Assembly: GCF_024323335.1 (NCBI RefSeq)
Contig: NC_066583.1
Coordinates: 277,099,416 to 277,163,415 of the forward strand
Length of the DNA stretch: 64,000 bases
Direction of reading: 5' to 3'
Source: Lathyrus oleraceus
Lineage: Eukaryota > Streptophyta > Magnoliopsida > Fabales > Fabaceae
Shown here: one piece after another, positions 12,555 through 23,656 of the stretch
Numbering within the stretch: position 1 is the stretch's first letter
How the letters are laid out: the number at the start of each line of letters is the position of its first letter
The notes under the pieces: model-generated
Seen by the model: only the letters and a program-made list of their open reading frames with translations
Told to the model about the DNA's origin: nothing
The model's database searches: none
Made by a program: the position numbers and the translations under genes

Positions 12555-12760
12555 ATCTGTGCTTGTAGGATAGTTTGACTTGCTTCCTGTGCAAGTTAGG
12601 ATAGTTTGACTTGCTTCCTGTGCAAGTTAGGATAGTTTGACTTGCTTCCTGTGCAAGTTAGGATTAGTTTAGACTTGCTTCCTGTGCAAGTTAGGTTTTG
12701 CTTGGCTTGCTTCCTGTGCAAGTTAAGTGTGTGTGGCTTGCTTCCTGTGTGAGCCATACT
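12555..12760 (+). repeat. About 31-bp tandem repeat in element A LTR
   Basis: Six tandem copies of a unit built on CTTGCTTCCTGTGCAAGTTA. The first three are spaced 31 bp apart and read as near identical; the later ones differ between the conserved cores. Confidence 0.85.
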
Positions 12761-13137
12761 TAGGATAGGTTGGCCCTTGTGCCAGTTAGCTAGAAACCTT
12801 AACTTAGGGATGAATCTGCATGATAACATCTAGGCTCGAGTCGTAGTCTCCCTAGTTGTGTCTCCCTCTGCTATCTGGTTAGGCTAGTCCTTTATCCCTC
12901 TGTAGGGGAACTACATCGCCCTGATCTTCACACCAGATGAAGTATGTAGGCAGGAGATTGAGCTGATCTCTCCGGGCGCCCTTTTTTTCTTTTTTTTTGT
13001 GTGTTGTCTGACCTTTGCTAGGCTCGAGTCTGTGACTCCTTAGCATTTGCTGTCTGTCTGTTTGTGTGTGTTTGACAGTTATAGGCTCGAGTCCCCGACT
13101 CCCTATTAACTTGTTTTGTGTTGTTGTGTGCTTGGAA

Positions 13138-13310
13138 GCTGATGTAAGTCCATCGAGTGGCATTTGGGTTCCAGTGTGCGTGTGGTTGGTTCGGATGCTG
13201 ATGTAAGTCCAGCAATTGGCATTCAGGCTCCATGTTTGCCTTCTTGTGTGCGTTTAGGTTCGGATGCTGACATAAGTCCAGTGATTGGCAGTCGGGCTCC
13301 ACGTTTGCCT
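13138..13310 (+). repeat. About 65-bp repeat (3 copies) in element A LTR
   Basis: Three imperfect units start with GCTGATGTAAGTCCA or its variants (about 13138, 13197 and 13266) and share a following GGCAT/GGCAG and GGCTCCA segment. Copies of AGGCTCGAGTC upstream (12832, 13019, 13083) suggest a wider repeat structure in this part of the LTR. Confidence 0.65.
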
Positions 13311-13798
13311 ATTTGTGTTTGTTTGTGTGCGTGTCAGCCGAGCTACGAATGCTCTGATTCTTCTCTCGTCCGAGAAGATACGTATGCATAGGATGCGATA
13401 TCCTAGCGAGCATGTGTCGTTTCCCCAGTCCGAACTACTTCGACTCTGATGTTTATGCCTGATAGACTAAGTAGGCCCAGGATACGATATCCTGCCGAGT
13501 CAGTTTCAGTCAGTTTCTTGTGTCTCTTTCAGCCAGTGTGTGTGTGTTTATGAGCAGTGTTTAGCAACCAATTATCCTTCCTTTTGTGTGTGGATCCCGT
13601 AGAGTACTACGGATGCGTAGGGGTGCTAATACCTTCCCTTCGCATAACCGACTCCCGAACCCATTCTCTTTGGTCGCGAGACCATGTTCTTTCCTAGGTT
13701 TACTCTGAGCGTTTCCTTTCCCTCTTTTGGGATAAATAACGCACGGTGGCGGCTCTGTTGTTCTTTCTTTTCCCGCCGGTTTTTCGCGCGATGCGACA

Positions 13799-14195
13799 GG
13801 TATACATTCATACTAGAATCATTACCGAGTTATATTTTTCTAAACAATTTTCAAAACTAAAACGGGATAACCACTTTGTATACATTCATACAAGAATCAT
13901 TACAAAGTTAAATTCTCTTTTCAAAACAATTTTCCAAACAATTCACAAACACTTTTTTTTTAGACAAAAATAATATAAGTGATCGAGCAATTAAGAGCCC
14001 ATGGATAACCATGGATACAAAGGGTGCTAACACCTTCCCTTTGTATAATGTACCTCCCGAACCCAAAAATCTAAATTAAGGTCTTTCCTGTTCTTTTCCA
14101 CCTTTCCTTATTGGATAAAAGAAAAGTCGGTGGCGACTCTTGCTAACCGCGACATTGCGATAAAAAACACAAAAAGTCCAGTTTACCGTATGACA
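13799..14195 (+). repeat. Element B 5' LTR, 3'-terminal 397 bp
   Basis: Matches 23418-23656 joined to 34004-34161. It starts abruptly with GGTATACATTCATAC at element A's terminus and ends ACCGTATGACA just before the primer-binding site. TGGCGACTCT at 14131-14140, followed by TGCT, is a near-copy of the start of the PBS about 70 bp downstream. Confidence 0.92.
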
Positions 14196-14199
14196 GAAC

Positions 14200-14217
14200 T
14201 GGCGACTCTGCTGGGGA
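14200..14217 (+). other. Element B primer-binding site
   Basis: TGGCGACTCTGCTGGGGA lies four bases after the LTR end. This 18-mer is the type used by Ogre-like elements, generally assigned to tRNA-Arg. It would prime minus-strand DNA synthesis. Confidence 0.85.
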
Positions 14218-15110
14218 GCCTAAATATTTAAAAAGAGAGGTTACCTTAAAAACAAGATCACTTATTCAATTTGTCTGATTTATTTTTAAGGGTTTGCTTG
14301 GGTATGATATGCTTGAGTGAAAGATCCTACACCCGGATCTAGTGTACCTTAGGTAAGTAGCAAGAGATCATCGCGACTGTCCGGCGTATACTGGAATGGT
14401 CAAAATGATGGCTACGGTTAATGTGGCACTTTGGATGTCCTGATGTTCCTCATGTTAGTTGAGGAAATATTTGGCATTCGCGTGGTGTCATAAAAGCATT
14501 AACCAGACCTTTAGAACCCTAATTGACTCATCCTGGCCATTAGAAAGTAGTGAGATAACTGGCTTCGGTTCCGACTGGAGTTGGTTGAGACTCGATACTA
14601 CACTCTTTGAGATTGGACTTTAGGGAAGCTTCGGTCAACCACTTGGTGTTGCACTGAAGTGGACTTAAGGAAAGGTCAATGATTTAAGATCCTCCTAGAA
14701 CCCGGTTACTATTCTAAGACAGGTTGAACCAACCAAACTTCAGTGGGGAGGGTATTTACCTATGGAACTCACGCAAGCCTTAAAACCTAGGAATGATTGT
14801 TGTGTGACTTGCTTGTGCTTGTTATTTATCTAACAACATAACATCATAACATCATAACATCATGGCATTGTACTAACCATTTCAAGGATTTAGGGATTTA
14901 ACTCTGCTAAAAAAAAACAAAAACAAAAGCAAAAACAAAAGAGAAAAGAAAAAAAAAGCTCTTTTTGTTAGTTTATGCAAAGTTAAATCCCGAAAGTCCT
15001 TGAAAACATTTCATACATTGCATTGCATCGCATAACAGGTATTCTAAAGGATCAGTGTTCTCACGATTTTCCTATCAAACAGATTCCAGCAGATTCAAAC
15101 AGATTGAACA
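14218..15110 (+). other. Element B untranslated leader
   Basis: 893 bp between the PBS and the gag start without a long ORF. An A-rich stretch lies at 14910-14957. The additional ORF1 found in classical Ogre elements upstream of gag is not seen here. Confidence 0.55.
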
Positions 15111-18100
15111 ATGGCTCTCGAACAAACTGTCAAAGATCTCCAGACCCAGAATGCTCAATTCCAGGAAATGATGCTGAGCTTATCTAAGGGGCAGGAAGAA
15201 CTGAAATCTCTTTTGATGGAGAAGAAGAAGGACCAGAAACCTGTGGGTTACATCAACCCGGGGAGAAGGCTTAAGGGACAGGTTACAGGAGTCAAGATTA
15301 GAATTCCGAAGGATTCAGAAGAAGAGACCGAGAATGATTCGGAAGATGAGAATCCTAATCTCGTCAATTCTGAGGACGACGATGAAGATTATGAACATGA
15401 ACAGTACTCTCCGAAGGATGATAAGTACAAGTTGCTGGAAGAACGTATGCTAGCTATGGAGGGGCAGAAAGTGCCCGGTCTGGATTTCGAAAACTTGGGT
15501 CTGGTCTCTGATGTGGTCATTCCCCGCAAATTCAAGGTTCCCATTTTCACTAAGTATGATGGTGCCTCTTGTCCTCAGATGCATCTAAGGGCTTATGTGA
15601 GAAAGATTCAGCCGCACACTACTGATAAGAAACTGTGGATCCATTTCTTCCAAGAGAGTCTGTCTGGCACACAGTTAGAGTGGTATTATCAGCTTGAGAG
15701 CTCTAACATCCGCACATGGACTGATTTAGCAACAGCTTTCTACAAGCACTACCAGTATAATTCTGAGTTAGCGCCTACTCGGCTACAGCTACAAAATATG
15801 ACTATGGGCTCTAAAGAAAGTTTCAAAGAATATGCTCAAAAGTGGAGAGATTTGGCTGGCAGAGTCAAACCCCCTATGACTGATCGAGAGTTAGTGGACA
15901 TGTTCATGGGTACACTGACTGGTCCATTCTACAGCCATCTACTGGGAAGTTCCTCGTCAGGTTTCACTGAACTTATCTTGACAGGTGAACGGGTTGAAAG
16001 CGGCATTCGAAGTGGAAAGATACAGGCAGCTACTTCTGCAAGCACCAAAAAGTCCTATCAGGGAAAGAATGAATCAAATGCTGTGTACAGTGAGAGGAAG
16101 CATAACAAGAAGAATCGTGACCATACTATTGGGGCAGTTACAATTGCCGCACCGCCATCTCAGAACTTCCAACACAGACAAGACAGGTCGAGAAGACAGT
16201 TTACCAAGATCAATATGACTTTAACCCAAGCACTGCAGAGTATGTTAAAGGCCAATTTGATTACCCTCAGAGGCCCTCCTGCAAATCCCAACACTACTTC
16301 TCCTCGTTATAATCCCAACGCCAGGTGTGCCTATCACTCCGATAGCCCCGGGCATGATACGAATGATTGCTGGTTGTTGAAGAACAAGATTCAGGATATG
16401 ATCGACGCTGGAGAAATTGAATTTGATCCTCCGGCGACCCCCAATGTCATCACAGCACCTATGCCTAATCATGACCAGAATGTTAATGTTGTGGACGACA
16501 ATTCTCACGTTACTGACGTTGCTGATTTAGCATCTCCTCTCCTGATCGTTAAGAAGAATTTATTGCAAGCTGGTTTATTTCCAGGTTGTGCTGAAGATTG
16601 CGATCTCTGTGTACTCCGACCCAATGATTGTTTGAAGTTGAAGAACGGCATTCAACGGCTGATGGATGATCGTACAATTCTATTTGAAAGGGTTCCTAAG
16701 GTGGACAACTCTATTGAAGAGGTATCTGTGATTGCTAGGTCCAAAGCTCCAGTGAAGATTACCGCTACTAGAGTGCCTGTGAAGATTACCGCTGAGCCCA
16801 AAGGGGCTCCCCTGATTATTACCGCACCTGGCCCCGTGCCATATTCCTCCAGCAAAGCTATTCCGTGGAACTATGGAGGCGACGTTTACATCCATGGCAT
16901 AAAGCAAGTTGGTAGTTCTGCTAATCCTAATGATATTGTGGGGACTAGTAAAGTTACTCGAAGTGGAAGGATCTACTCCCTAGAAATCTCACCTCCCGCT
17001 CCCGAAATTCGAGGAAAAAGACCAGTCAATCCTCCTCAGTCAGAGACATCGGTCGAAGTTACTTCTGAAGATGTTGCCAAACAGGAAATGGAAGAGATGC
17101 TGAAAATCATCCGTAAGAGCGATTTTGATGTAGTGGAACAATTGGGGCATACTCCGTCTAAAATCTCAATGTTGTCCTTGTTATTATCCTCTGAATCCCA
17201 TGCCAATGCATTGATGAAATTCTTGAAGACCGCTCATGTGCCTCAAGAAACATCCGTCGATCAATTCGAACATTATGTTGCTAATTTGACTGTTGACAAT
17301 GGCCTAGGCTTTTCCGATGCTGACCTGACGCCAGCAGGAAAGAATCACAATAAAGCTCTGCATATCTCCATCGAGTGTGAGGGGACCACCCTGGCTCACG
17401 TGTTGATTGACAACGGCTCTTCCTTGAATGTGCTCCCGAAAGCTGTACTCGATAATTTTGACTACAAAGGCATTGAACTGAAACCTAGTGATGTTGTGGT
17501 GCGTGCTTACGATGGTGCGAAGAGTGTTGTCTATGGTGAAGTGGTTCTCCCTATCAAGATAGGACCTCAAGTCTTCAACACTACCTTTCACGTGATGGAC
17601 ATTCGTCCCGCCTACTCCTGCTTGTTGGGGCGCCCTTGGATCCATGGGGCAGGTGCGGTAGCTTCGTCGCTTCATCAAAAGCTGAAGTATCCAATAGCAG
17701 GCATGGTTGTCACTATATGTGGAGAAGAAGAGTATATTGTCAGTAGTGTGCAAGCCTTCAAATACGTTGAGATGGATGGTGAATTCTTTGAGACTCCTTC
17801 TCAGTCATTTGAAGTGGTTCCTCCACCCAGTCCTGTCCTTAAGCCAACTCCCCTTGTGCCCAAGGTTGTTCGTGCTCCCCCTGTCATGATCTCTCTGAAA
17901 GATGCTCAAGCCGCGATTGAAAATGGTGATCGCGCTGGTTGGGGTCAACTGATCAATGTACCGTACAAGTCTGATAAAGCTGGCCTGGGGTTTAACTCTG
18001 GAAAGATAGTCAAAAATCAAATTAATGCTATGGAAGATGCTGATAGTGATTGCGACTTGGATAGCTGGATTTTCCCAACAATTGGTGACGGACTCAACAA

Positions 18101-18146
18101 TTGGAAGACTGAAGACATTATCCCGATTTCCTTTAGTCAGGAGTAA
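15111..18146 (+). CDS. Element B Gag-protease polyprotein (1011 aa)
   Basis: An intact retrotransposon Gag-Pro. Residues 1-40 look like a coiled coil and 66-115 form an acidic stretch. The Retrotrans_gag core spans about 140-300 (QMHLRAYVRKI, then LEWYYQL and FYKHYQYNSELAP). A zinc-knuckle variant lies at 406-420 (CAYHSDSPGHDTNDC), followed by a second Cys-rich segment at 493-507. The aspartic protease domain has its active site at D767 in LIDNGSS and the GRPW flap-side motif at 841-844. A short internal repeat (APVKITA / VPVKITA / APLIITA) occupies 546-572. The start Met follows an A-rich leader and is the first ATG of the frame. There are no stops over 3 kb, so protein-level constraint persisted until recently. 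RT is not in this ORF; in Ogre relatives pro and RT are joined by splicing or separated by stops. Confidence 0.88.
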   Translation: MALEQTVKDLQTQNAQFQEMMLSLSKGQEELKSLLMEKKKDQKPVGYINPGRRLKGQVTGVKIRIPKDSEEETENDSEDENPNLVNSEDDDEDYEHEQYSPKDDKYKLLEERMLAMEGQKVPGLDFENLGLVSDVVIPRKFKVPIFTKYDGASCPQMHLRAYVRKIQPHTTDKKLWIHFFQESLSGTQLEWYYQLESSNIRTWTDLATAFYKHYQYNSELAPTRLQLQNMTMGSKESFKEYAQKWRDLAGRVKPPMTDRELVDMFMGTLTGPFYSHLLGSSSSGFTELILTGERVESGIRSGKIQAATSASTKKSYQGKNESNAVYSERKHNKKNRDHTIGAVTIAAPPSQNFQHRQDRSRRQFTKINMTLTQALQSMLKANLITLRGPPANPNTTSPRYNPNARCAYHSDSPGHDTNDCWLLKNKIQDMIDAGEIEFDPPATPNVITAPMPNHDQNVNVVDDNSHVTDVADLASPLLIVKKNLLQAGLFPGCAEDCDLCVLRPNDCLKLKNGIQRLMDDRTILFERVPKVDNSIEEVSVIARSKAPVKITATRVPVKITAEPKGAPLIITAPGPVPYSSSKAIPWNYGGDVYIHGIKQVGSSANPNDIVGTSKVTRSGRIYSLEISPPAPEIRGKRPVNPPQSETSVEVTSEDVAKQEMEEMLKIIRKSDFDVVEQLGHTPSKISMLSLLLSSESHANALMKFLKTAHVPQETSVDQFEHYVANLTVDNGLGFSDADLTPAGKNHNKALHISIECEGTTLAHVLIDNGSSLNVLPKAVLDNFDYKGIELKPSDVVVRAYDGAKSVVYGEVVLPIKIGPQVFNTTFHVMDIRPAYSCLLGRPWIHGAGAVASSLHQKLKYPIAGMVVTICGEEEYIVSSVQAFKYVEMDGEFFETPSQSFEVVPPPSPVLKPTPLVPKVVRAPPVMISLKDAQAAIENGDRAGWGQLINVPYKSDKAGLGFNSGKIVKNQINAMEDADSDCDLDSWIFPTIGDGLNNWKTEDIIPISFSQE

Positions 18147-18312
18147 TTGTTATTGTTTATTCTAGAATTGCAAATTTTAATTTTCTTTTACAATCAAACT
18201 TCTTAAAGCATTGTGTCTATGCCCGAGGCACAATGGCTAATTTGTTAGGGGTTTGTCATTTTCATAAGCATATTCATATTCAATAGATCAATGGACTTTT
18301 TGCATTCAAATA

Positions 18313-19728
18313 TTGCGCTCTTTATCTTTCCTGTCATTTTTCAAACAAGCTATGTTTCTTGCACACACTCACGTAACAATTTGCCGATCCATATCCACTC
18401 TGGATCCTGTTGGTAATGACTCTGCTACTGTTCATTATGACTTTGAAAATCCGATCTACCAAGCCGAGGATGGAAGCGAGGAAGATTGTGAAGTCCCTGG
18501 AGAACTTGCCCGACTACTGCAAGAAGAAAAGACTATACAGCCGCATGAGGAATCAATTGAAATTGTAAATCTGGGTACTGAAATAAACAAGAAAGAAGTC
18601 AGAGGTTTCTTGGGGCACTCGAATTACATTGCCCGATTCGTTCCACACTTGACTGCTACCTGTAAACCCATCTTCAAATTACTGAGACAAAATCAAGAGA
18701 TGGTATGGAATGATGAATGCCAAGAAGCTTATGACAAAATCAGGAAATATCGCCAAGAACCTCCAGTTCCGATGCCACCAGTTGAGGGAAGACCTTTAAT
18801 TACGTATTTGACCGTGTTAGAAAATTCAATGAGGTGTGTTGGGGCAACATGACGAGTCTGGTCGAAAAGAGCATGCCATATACTGCCTTAGCAAAAGGTA
18901 CCGACTGTGAAACAAGATACTCACAGCCCGAGAAAGCTTGCTGTGCTTTGGCCTGGGCTGCTCGCCGACTAAGACAGTATATGTTGAATCATACCACCTT
19001 ATTGACTTCTAAGATGGATTCTATCAAATACCTATTTGAGAAACCTGCTGTCTCCTGAAAGAGTTATCACTGACAATGGTACTAATTTGAACAACAAGAT
19101 GATTACTGAACTCTGCACGCAGTTCAAAATAAAACACCATAACTCTTCTCCGTACCGGCCAAAGATGAACGGCGCCGTGGGGACTGCTAACAATATCAAG
19201 AAGGTCATGCAAGAAATGACAGTAACATACAAAGACTGGCATGAGATGTTACCCTTTACTCTTTACGGTTATCGCACTTCAGTGCGCACTACGACAGGGG
19301 CAACTCCGTTCTCTTTAGTCTATGGAATGGAAGCCATCTTACTAGTGGAAGTTCAGATTCCCTCTCTAAGGATCATGAAAGAGGCGGGCTTAGACGAGGA
19401 CGAATGGATTCAGACTCGACTCGATCAGATAAATTTGATGGATGAGAAGAGACTTGCGGCTGTATGTCACGGGCAGATATATCAGAAGCGCATGACCAGG
19501 GCATTCAACAAAAAGGTCAAGAGACAAGTGTATCAAATTGGCGACTTGGTAATCAAACGCATCATCCTACCACAAACTGACCCCAGAGGCAAATGGACTC
19601 CCACATACGAAGGGCCATTTGTAGTTAAGAAGGTATTCTCAGGTGGAGCCATGATACTCGCTACAATGGATGGTGAAGACTTCCCACATCCCGTGAACGC
19701 GGACATAGTTAAAAAATACTACGCATAA
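18313..19728 (+). pseudogene. Element B deleted pol: RNase H and integrase remnants
   Basis: The first part (18400-18595) contains ELARLLQEEKTIQPHEE, which normally precedes RT. It passes directly into VRGFLGHSNYIARFVPHLTA, which follows RT, so the RT palm with its YxDD box has been removed. RNase H continues with frameshifts near 18840 and 18895 (DCETRYS, then ALAWAARRLRQYML). At about 19045 FEKPAV is followed in another frame by LLSPERVITDNGTNL, so the second half of RNase H and the first half of integrase are gone. The rest (19036-19728, 230 codons open) retains one catalytic Asp (TDNGT) and the C-terminal tail ending in ADIVKKYYA, but the motif that should carry the catalytic Glu reads GAVGTAN. 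Confidence 0.82.
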
Positions 19729-20960
19729 AAGAGACCCGCTAGATCGACGTATCTAGGCAAAAGTAAGGGCATCCCGGCGAACCAAAAGGGTTCGGGCAAA
19801 AATTAGGGATATATAAAAAAAAATGTACACCCGGCAAGTCGAAAACCTGAAAAGGCGGCTTGGGCAAAAAAGGGTATCCTGGTGGACTGAAAACCTGAAA
19901 AGGCGGTCCAGGCAAAAATTAGGGATTAAAGCGTATGACTATGTCCCGTTCTCAGTCAACTTTCATCCAAGTTCGAGGGACTGACCAAGCCAATCACTTC
20001 TATCCGACAGCAAGGGATGAGATGCTCGAAGACATAATGACAGTAGTAGGCTTAAAATCAATAGGACTTCTTCCACATAGCTTTCTCTTTGTTTTCGACA
20101 ATTTCCTCTTACTAGGATTTCTGTCTCCTTGTACACAAATTGCCTGTTTATAGGCCTCCTTTCAAAATCAATACAACCCTCTTTCAAAAAAAAGATGCTT
20201 TTGTTTTTACTTTTCTGTTTTGGTTGCGTAAATGTCCATTGATTTAATTTGAATTAATATGTGCATTTGAATATGACTGATGTTTACCAAAAATACATGC
20301 ATAGAATAGCAATAGCAATTACTACCCGACTTCAGGATCAAGGAAAAGGTCTAATCATGCTTCCAATGAATCCGCTACCAATTCTCTTCCCCAGCAAGCC
20401 TGTTTTTTTTTCCTCAGAAAATGGCAGTATCCCCAGGCACAGCCAGTTACTCCCCAACAGAGGTCGGCGTCACCAGACAGATTGATCATCTCATCCATCC
20501 CCAGCCAGGCTCTGTTGAATATTTCCACCATCAGACAGAAATCAAGCATCCCCAGCCGAGAAAGGGTCATCGACACAAATGTCTCAAATCAGTAGATGGG
20601 GATTTATTTTCCCCAGTAGAGTCCCCAAGCAGAACTTCTCATACGCATAACTCATTCATTACATCCTTTCACAGCATACGCATGCATACAACATTCACAT
20701 TTATTTTAGCATAACACGAAACATCTCATGCATCATGACATAGCATGAAGCTAACTTTTTCTTTGCAGGTTAATTATCCTCCTGATATAGTCAAAGTAGA
20801 AGGTTCATTCAGACAGACACCTTTATCAATCACATTCAAGATTCAGATACATATTTCAAATACAGTTCCTGGGAACATTCATTCTGACAACACTTCGATA
20901 TCCTCCTAACGATGGCATCTCTAAGCCCATCCCAGACATTTATTGCAAGTACAACATATA
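19729..20960 (+). other. Element B 3' noncoding region, proximal part
   Basis: Starts with direct repeats around GCATCCCGGCGAACC and GGTGGACTGAAAACCTG (19765-19925), homologous to element A at 3405-3570. A CCCCAGC-rich field follows at 20385-20640. No ORF or other signal is supported. Confidence 0.55.
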
Positions 20961-21670
20961 CAGGTTATCAGATACAGCCTAACGTACGGTTCATTCTGAT
21001 TCAGCCCAACATATGACTTCTTCAGCAACTCCAATGCGGTCTAACGTACGACCCATTTGGACCTTCAAATCCTCAGATGCTGCCTAGCGTACGGTACATT
21101 CAGGGGTGTAGTCTAGCGTACGACTACTTTCTTTTTCAGATGCAGCCTAACGGACGGATCATTCTACAACTCGGATACGATCTAACGTACGATCCATTCT
21201 GAACTTCAACAACCCCAACGCGGTCTAACGTACGACCCGTTTGGATCTTACAACCCTCAGATGCTACCTAACGTACGGTACATTTCTGAAGTGTAGTCTG
21301 GCGTACGACTACCGCTTTCATCATCAGATGCGGCCTAACAGACGACTCATTCTGCGACGGTCTAACGTACGACCCGTTCGGATGTCCATCCCCTCAGATG
21401 CTACCTAACATACGGTACATTTCTGAAGTGTAGTCTAACGTACGACTACCCCTTTCGTCATCAGATTCAGCCTAACGTACGGCTCATTTTGCAACTCAGA
21501 TACGATCTAGCGTATGGTCCATTCTGATCCTTTATCCCCAACAGCATATGACACACTCCGACTCCCCAGCGAAGTCGGCAGCCTAATGGATGACTCATTA
21601 TACAGTCTAACGTACGACCCAGTGTGGCACCCATGTCTTCAAATTGGCCTAATATACGGCGCGATCTGAA
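20960..21670 (+). repeat. CTAACGTACG-type tandem array with higher-order periodicity
   Basis: About 18 copies of a motif of roughly 22 bp, YCTAACGTACGRYYCATT, spaced about 30-45 bp apart with T/C-rich spacers. The palindromic core CGTACG is kept in most copies. Consecutive variants recur as a block with a period near 185 bp (GGTCTAACGTACGACCC at about 21038 and 21224; the GTACGACTAC variants at about 21112 and 21296). It lies between pol and the 3' LTR, the hypervariable site of this lineage. Confidence 0.85.
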
Positions 21671-21840
21671 GCTTTCGTCATCAAACCTCCCGGATGGCAC
21701 CTTTAAGCCCATCTCCATCAAGACCAACTGTCGATTCTCAAGTGCAAATTTTTGGGGCATTCTAGTGTTCAATAATCTTCCACCTCCAGACCACGAATGA
21801 CATACACGTCATCCTAACTCTCTCGGTTCAAGAATATTGA

Positions 21841-21851
21841 ACAGGGGCAGT
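21841..21851 (+). other. Element B polypurine tract
   Basis: ACAGGGGCAGT immediately precedes the LTR terminus TGTCATACCCC. The same core (AGGGGCAG) precedes the LTR of element A. Confidence 0.8.
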
Positions 21852-23656
21852 TGTCATACCCCAAAAATTACCCATCATTTTTCCTAAAAAAAAAAAAAAA
21901 AAAAAAGAAAAAAAAAGAAAAAAAAAAAAAAAAGAGAATTTTTTTTTTAATTAATTAATTAATTAATTAAATAATTAAAATAAATAAATAAATAAAATAT
22001 AACAAATTATTTTGGACTTGGGTCTCCCTCATTCCAAGCCCATTACCCACGAAATTAGTCTATAAATACTGAAGTTTCAGTAGGGGAGTTACACTTGGAG
22101 TTTACACTGGGAGATTTACTGGAGAAAGAAGGAAGAGAAGCAAAACACTCTGAGGTTTCCTTGGAACAAAACCTTGAGGAAAAAGAAAGAGAGAGAACAG
22201 AGAAGGACAGATAGAAACTTTGGCATAGGAACCCTGCCTACCCGGAGAATTCAGAGTAAAGAAACCCTGAAGGCAGCCCATCCGCACCGAAGCCATTGCC
22301 GTCCAATTCCCGCTGCCTAACTTATTCCGATACTACAAGTGGTCAATCCCTTCAACCTTGAATTGGCAAACAGGTTTGCGTATCTCTATTGTTTATACTT
22401 TCAATTGGCCATATCTACATATATAATGCATCATGATTAAATGTTGATATATAATTTGCTTTCGTATGGGAATTTAAATATGCCTGAATACCCTGAATGT
22501 TTGACCATGTTATTCCTGTGATAAAATGCCATAAAATTCAAAGTTCCTAACATGGGGCTGTTTTCAAATTCAAAATCCGTGGCCTTCGCTAGGCGAGGCA
22601 GAGGCGAACGAGACAGTACCTGATTCTTCTAGTCTGTTTTTTTTATGTTTTTATCATAGCCATGCATTATTTATCCTATCCTATTTATTGTTGTGATATT
22701 TCTCCGGTGTAATCTTCGATTGCACCCTGATTTGGTGTTCTGACATGTTTCTTTTTTTTGAGTTTCGTAAAGGTTCACATATCCCAGGAAAAGGTTATTG
22801 GCTAGGTATTCCACTTTATTTGTGGGATACCCTTGTGGAGTTTCACCCTAAATTAATTTTTAATGTATTAATTTCTAATGTATTAATTTTTTAATATATT
22901 ATTTTTAATAATTTTAATGTGGAGTTTCATCCTAATTATATAATTAATTGTAAAACTTTGCCTTTGAATAAGTGATCTTGGACCTCTCTTTGTTGCCTTA
23001 CAATTACGATATTACGGTCATGTCCCGCGAACGTGGGGATACCCTTAGCAAAGACCCTTCGATTAAATCATCATAAAATAAATTATAGTCCCTCGGATGT
23101 TGCCTTCGAATATACAACTTTGTCCCTCGATGACCCTCCGATGTTGCCTACGGTTAAATGATGATAGTCCCTTCGAATGCTAAGGTATCCTCATAACTGT
23201 TGCCTTCAATGACCAATCGATGACCCTACGATGACCCTTTTACATCCAAAGGATAAAACTACTTATTTCTCAATAATAAGGACAGTTTTACCCTCATAAG
23301 GATAGGAAATGCCCGTAAAGACCTTGGGTCGGTATAACTCTTAATTGCTGGCTCACAACTTAAAACATTTTTTTTGCACCTCACACCTTTCAAAATGCCT
23401 TTAGAAAATCACCACTTGGTATACATTCATACTAGAATCATTACCGAGTTATATTTTTCTAAACAATTTTCAAAACTAAAACGGGATAACCACTTTGTAT
23501 ACATTCATACAAGAATCATTACAAAGTTAAATTCTCTTTTCAAAACAATTTTCCAAACAATTCACAAACACTTTTTTTTTAGACAAAAATAATATAAGTG
23601 ATCGAGCAATTAAGAGCCCATGGATAACCATGGATACAAAGGGTGCTAACACCTTC
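21852..23656 (+). repeat. Element B 3' LTR, left part
   Basis: Begins TGTCATACCCCAAAAATTAC and runs to the CCTTC target duplication of element C (23652-23656); the rest is at 34004-34161, for a full length of about 1963 bp. It contains long A runs and (TTAA)n at 21888-21990, a TATA box at 22061, and a T/C/G-poor stretch (23030-23230) with repeated GATGACCCT and GTTGCCTTCGA phrases. Confidence 0.92.
22061..22068 (+). promoter_or_regulatory. Probable TATA box of element B LTR promoter
   Basis: TATAAATA in the context GTCTATAAATACTGAAG, about 210 bp into the LTR, fits the U3 promoter; the homologous 5' LTR segment is out of view. Confidence 0.55.

Larger units (their letters stand above)
1..13798 (+). 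mobile_element. Element A: non-autonomous Tat/Ogre-type Ty3/gypsy LTR retrotransposon, 3' 13.8 kb
   Basis: The internal region and 3' LTR of a giant gypsy element whose 5' end is upstream of the window. In order it holds a gag-like ORF (108-1400), decayed pol (1633-3360), a long noncoding 3' region with tandem arrays, a polypurine tract at 7472-7483 and a very long 3' LTR (7484-13798). The right end is exact: A stops at 13798 and element B's LTR resumes at 13799 with sequence matching B's 3' LTR from 23418, so A is inserted in B's 5' LTR. The expected target duplication would be GGTAT at 13799-13803, but the left copy is outside the window. Assignment to the Tat/Ogre group rests on LTR size, similarity to element B and the 3' tandem arrays. 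It cannot be autonomous because the gag core, protease and most of pol are lost. Confidence 0.88.
7484..13798 (+). repeat. Element A 3' LTR, about 6.3 kb
   Basis: Begins TGTAGCACCTCAAATTTGC directly after the polypurine tract and ends ...TTCGCGCGATGCGACA at the junction with element B, giving TG...CA termini and 6315 bp. LTRs this long are known from Ogre-type elements. No credible ORF lies within; the short open frames at 8700-10500 reflect C/A-rich composition. It contains a tRNA-like segment near 10986 and two internal repeat arrays (12555-12760 and 13138-13310). The U5 end carries TGGCGGCTCTGTTG at 13747-13760, resembling the primer-binding site of this group. The 5' partner LTR is outside the window. 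Confidence 0.85.
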
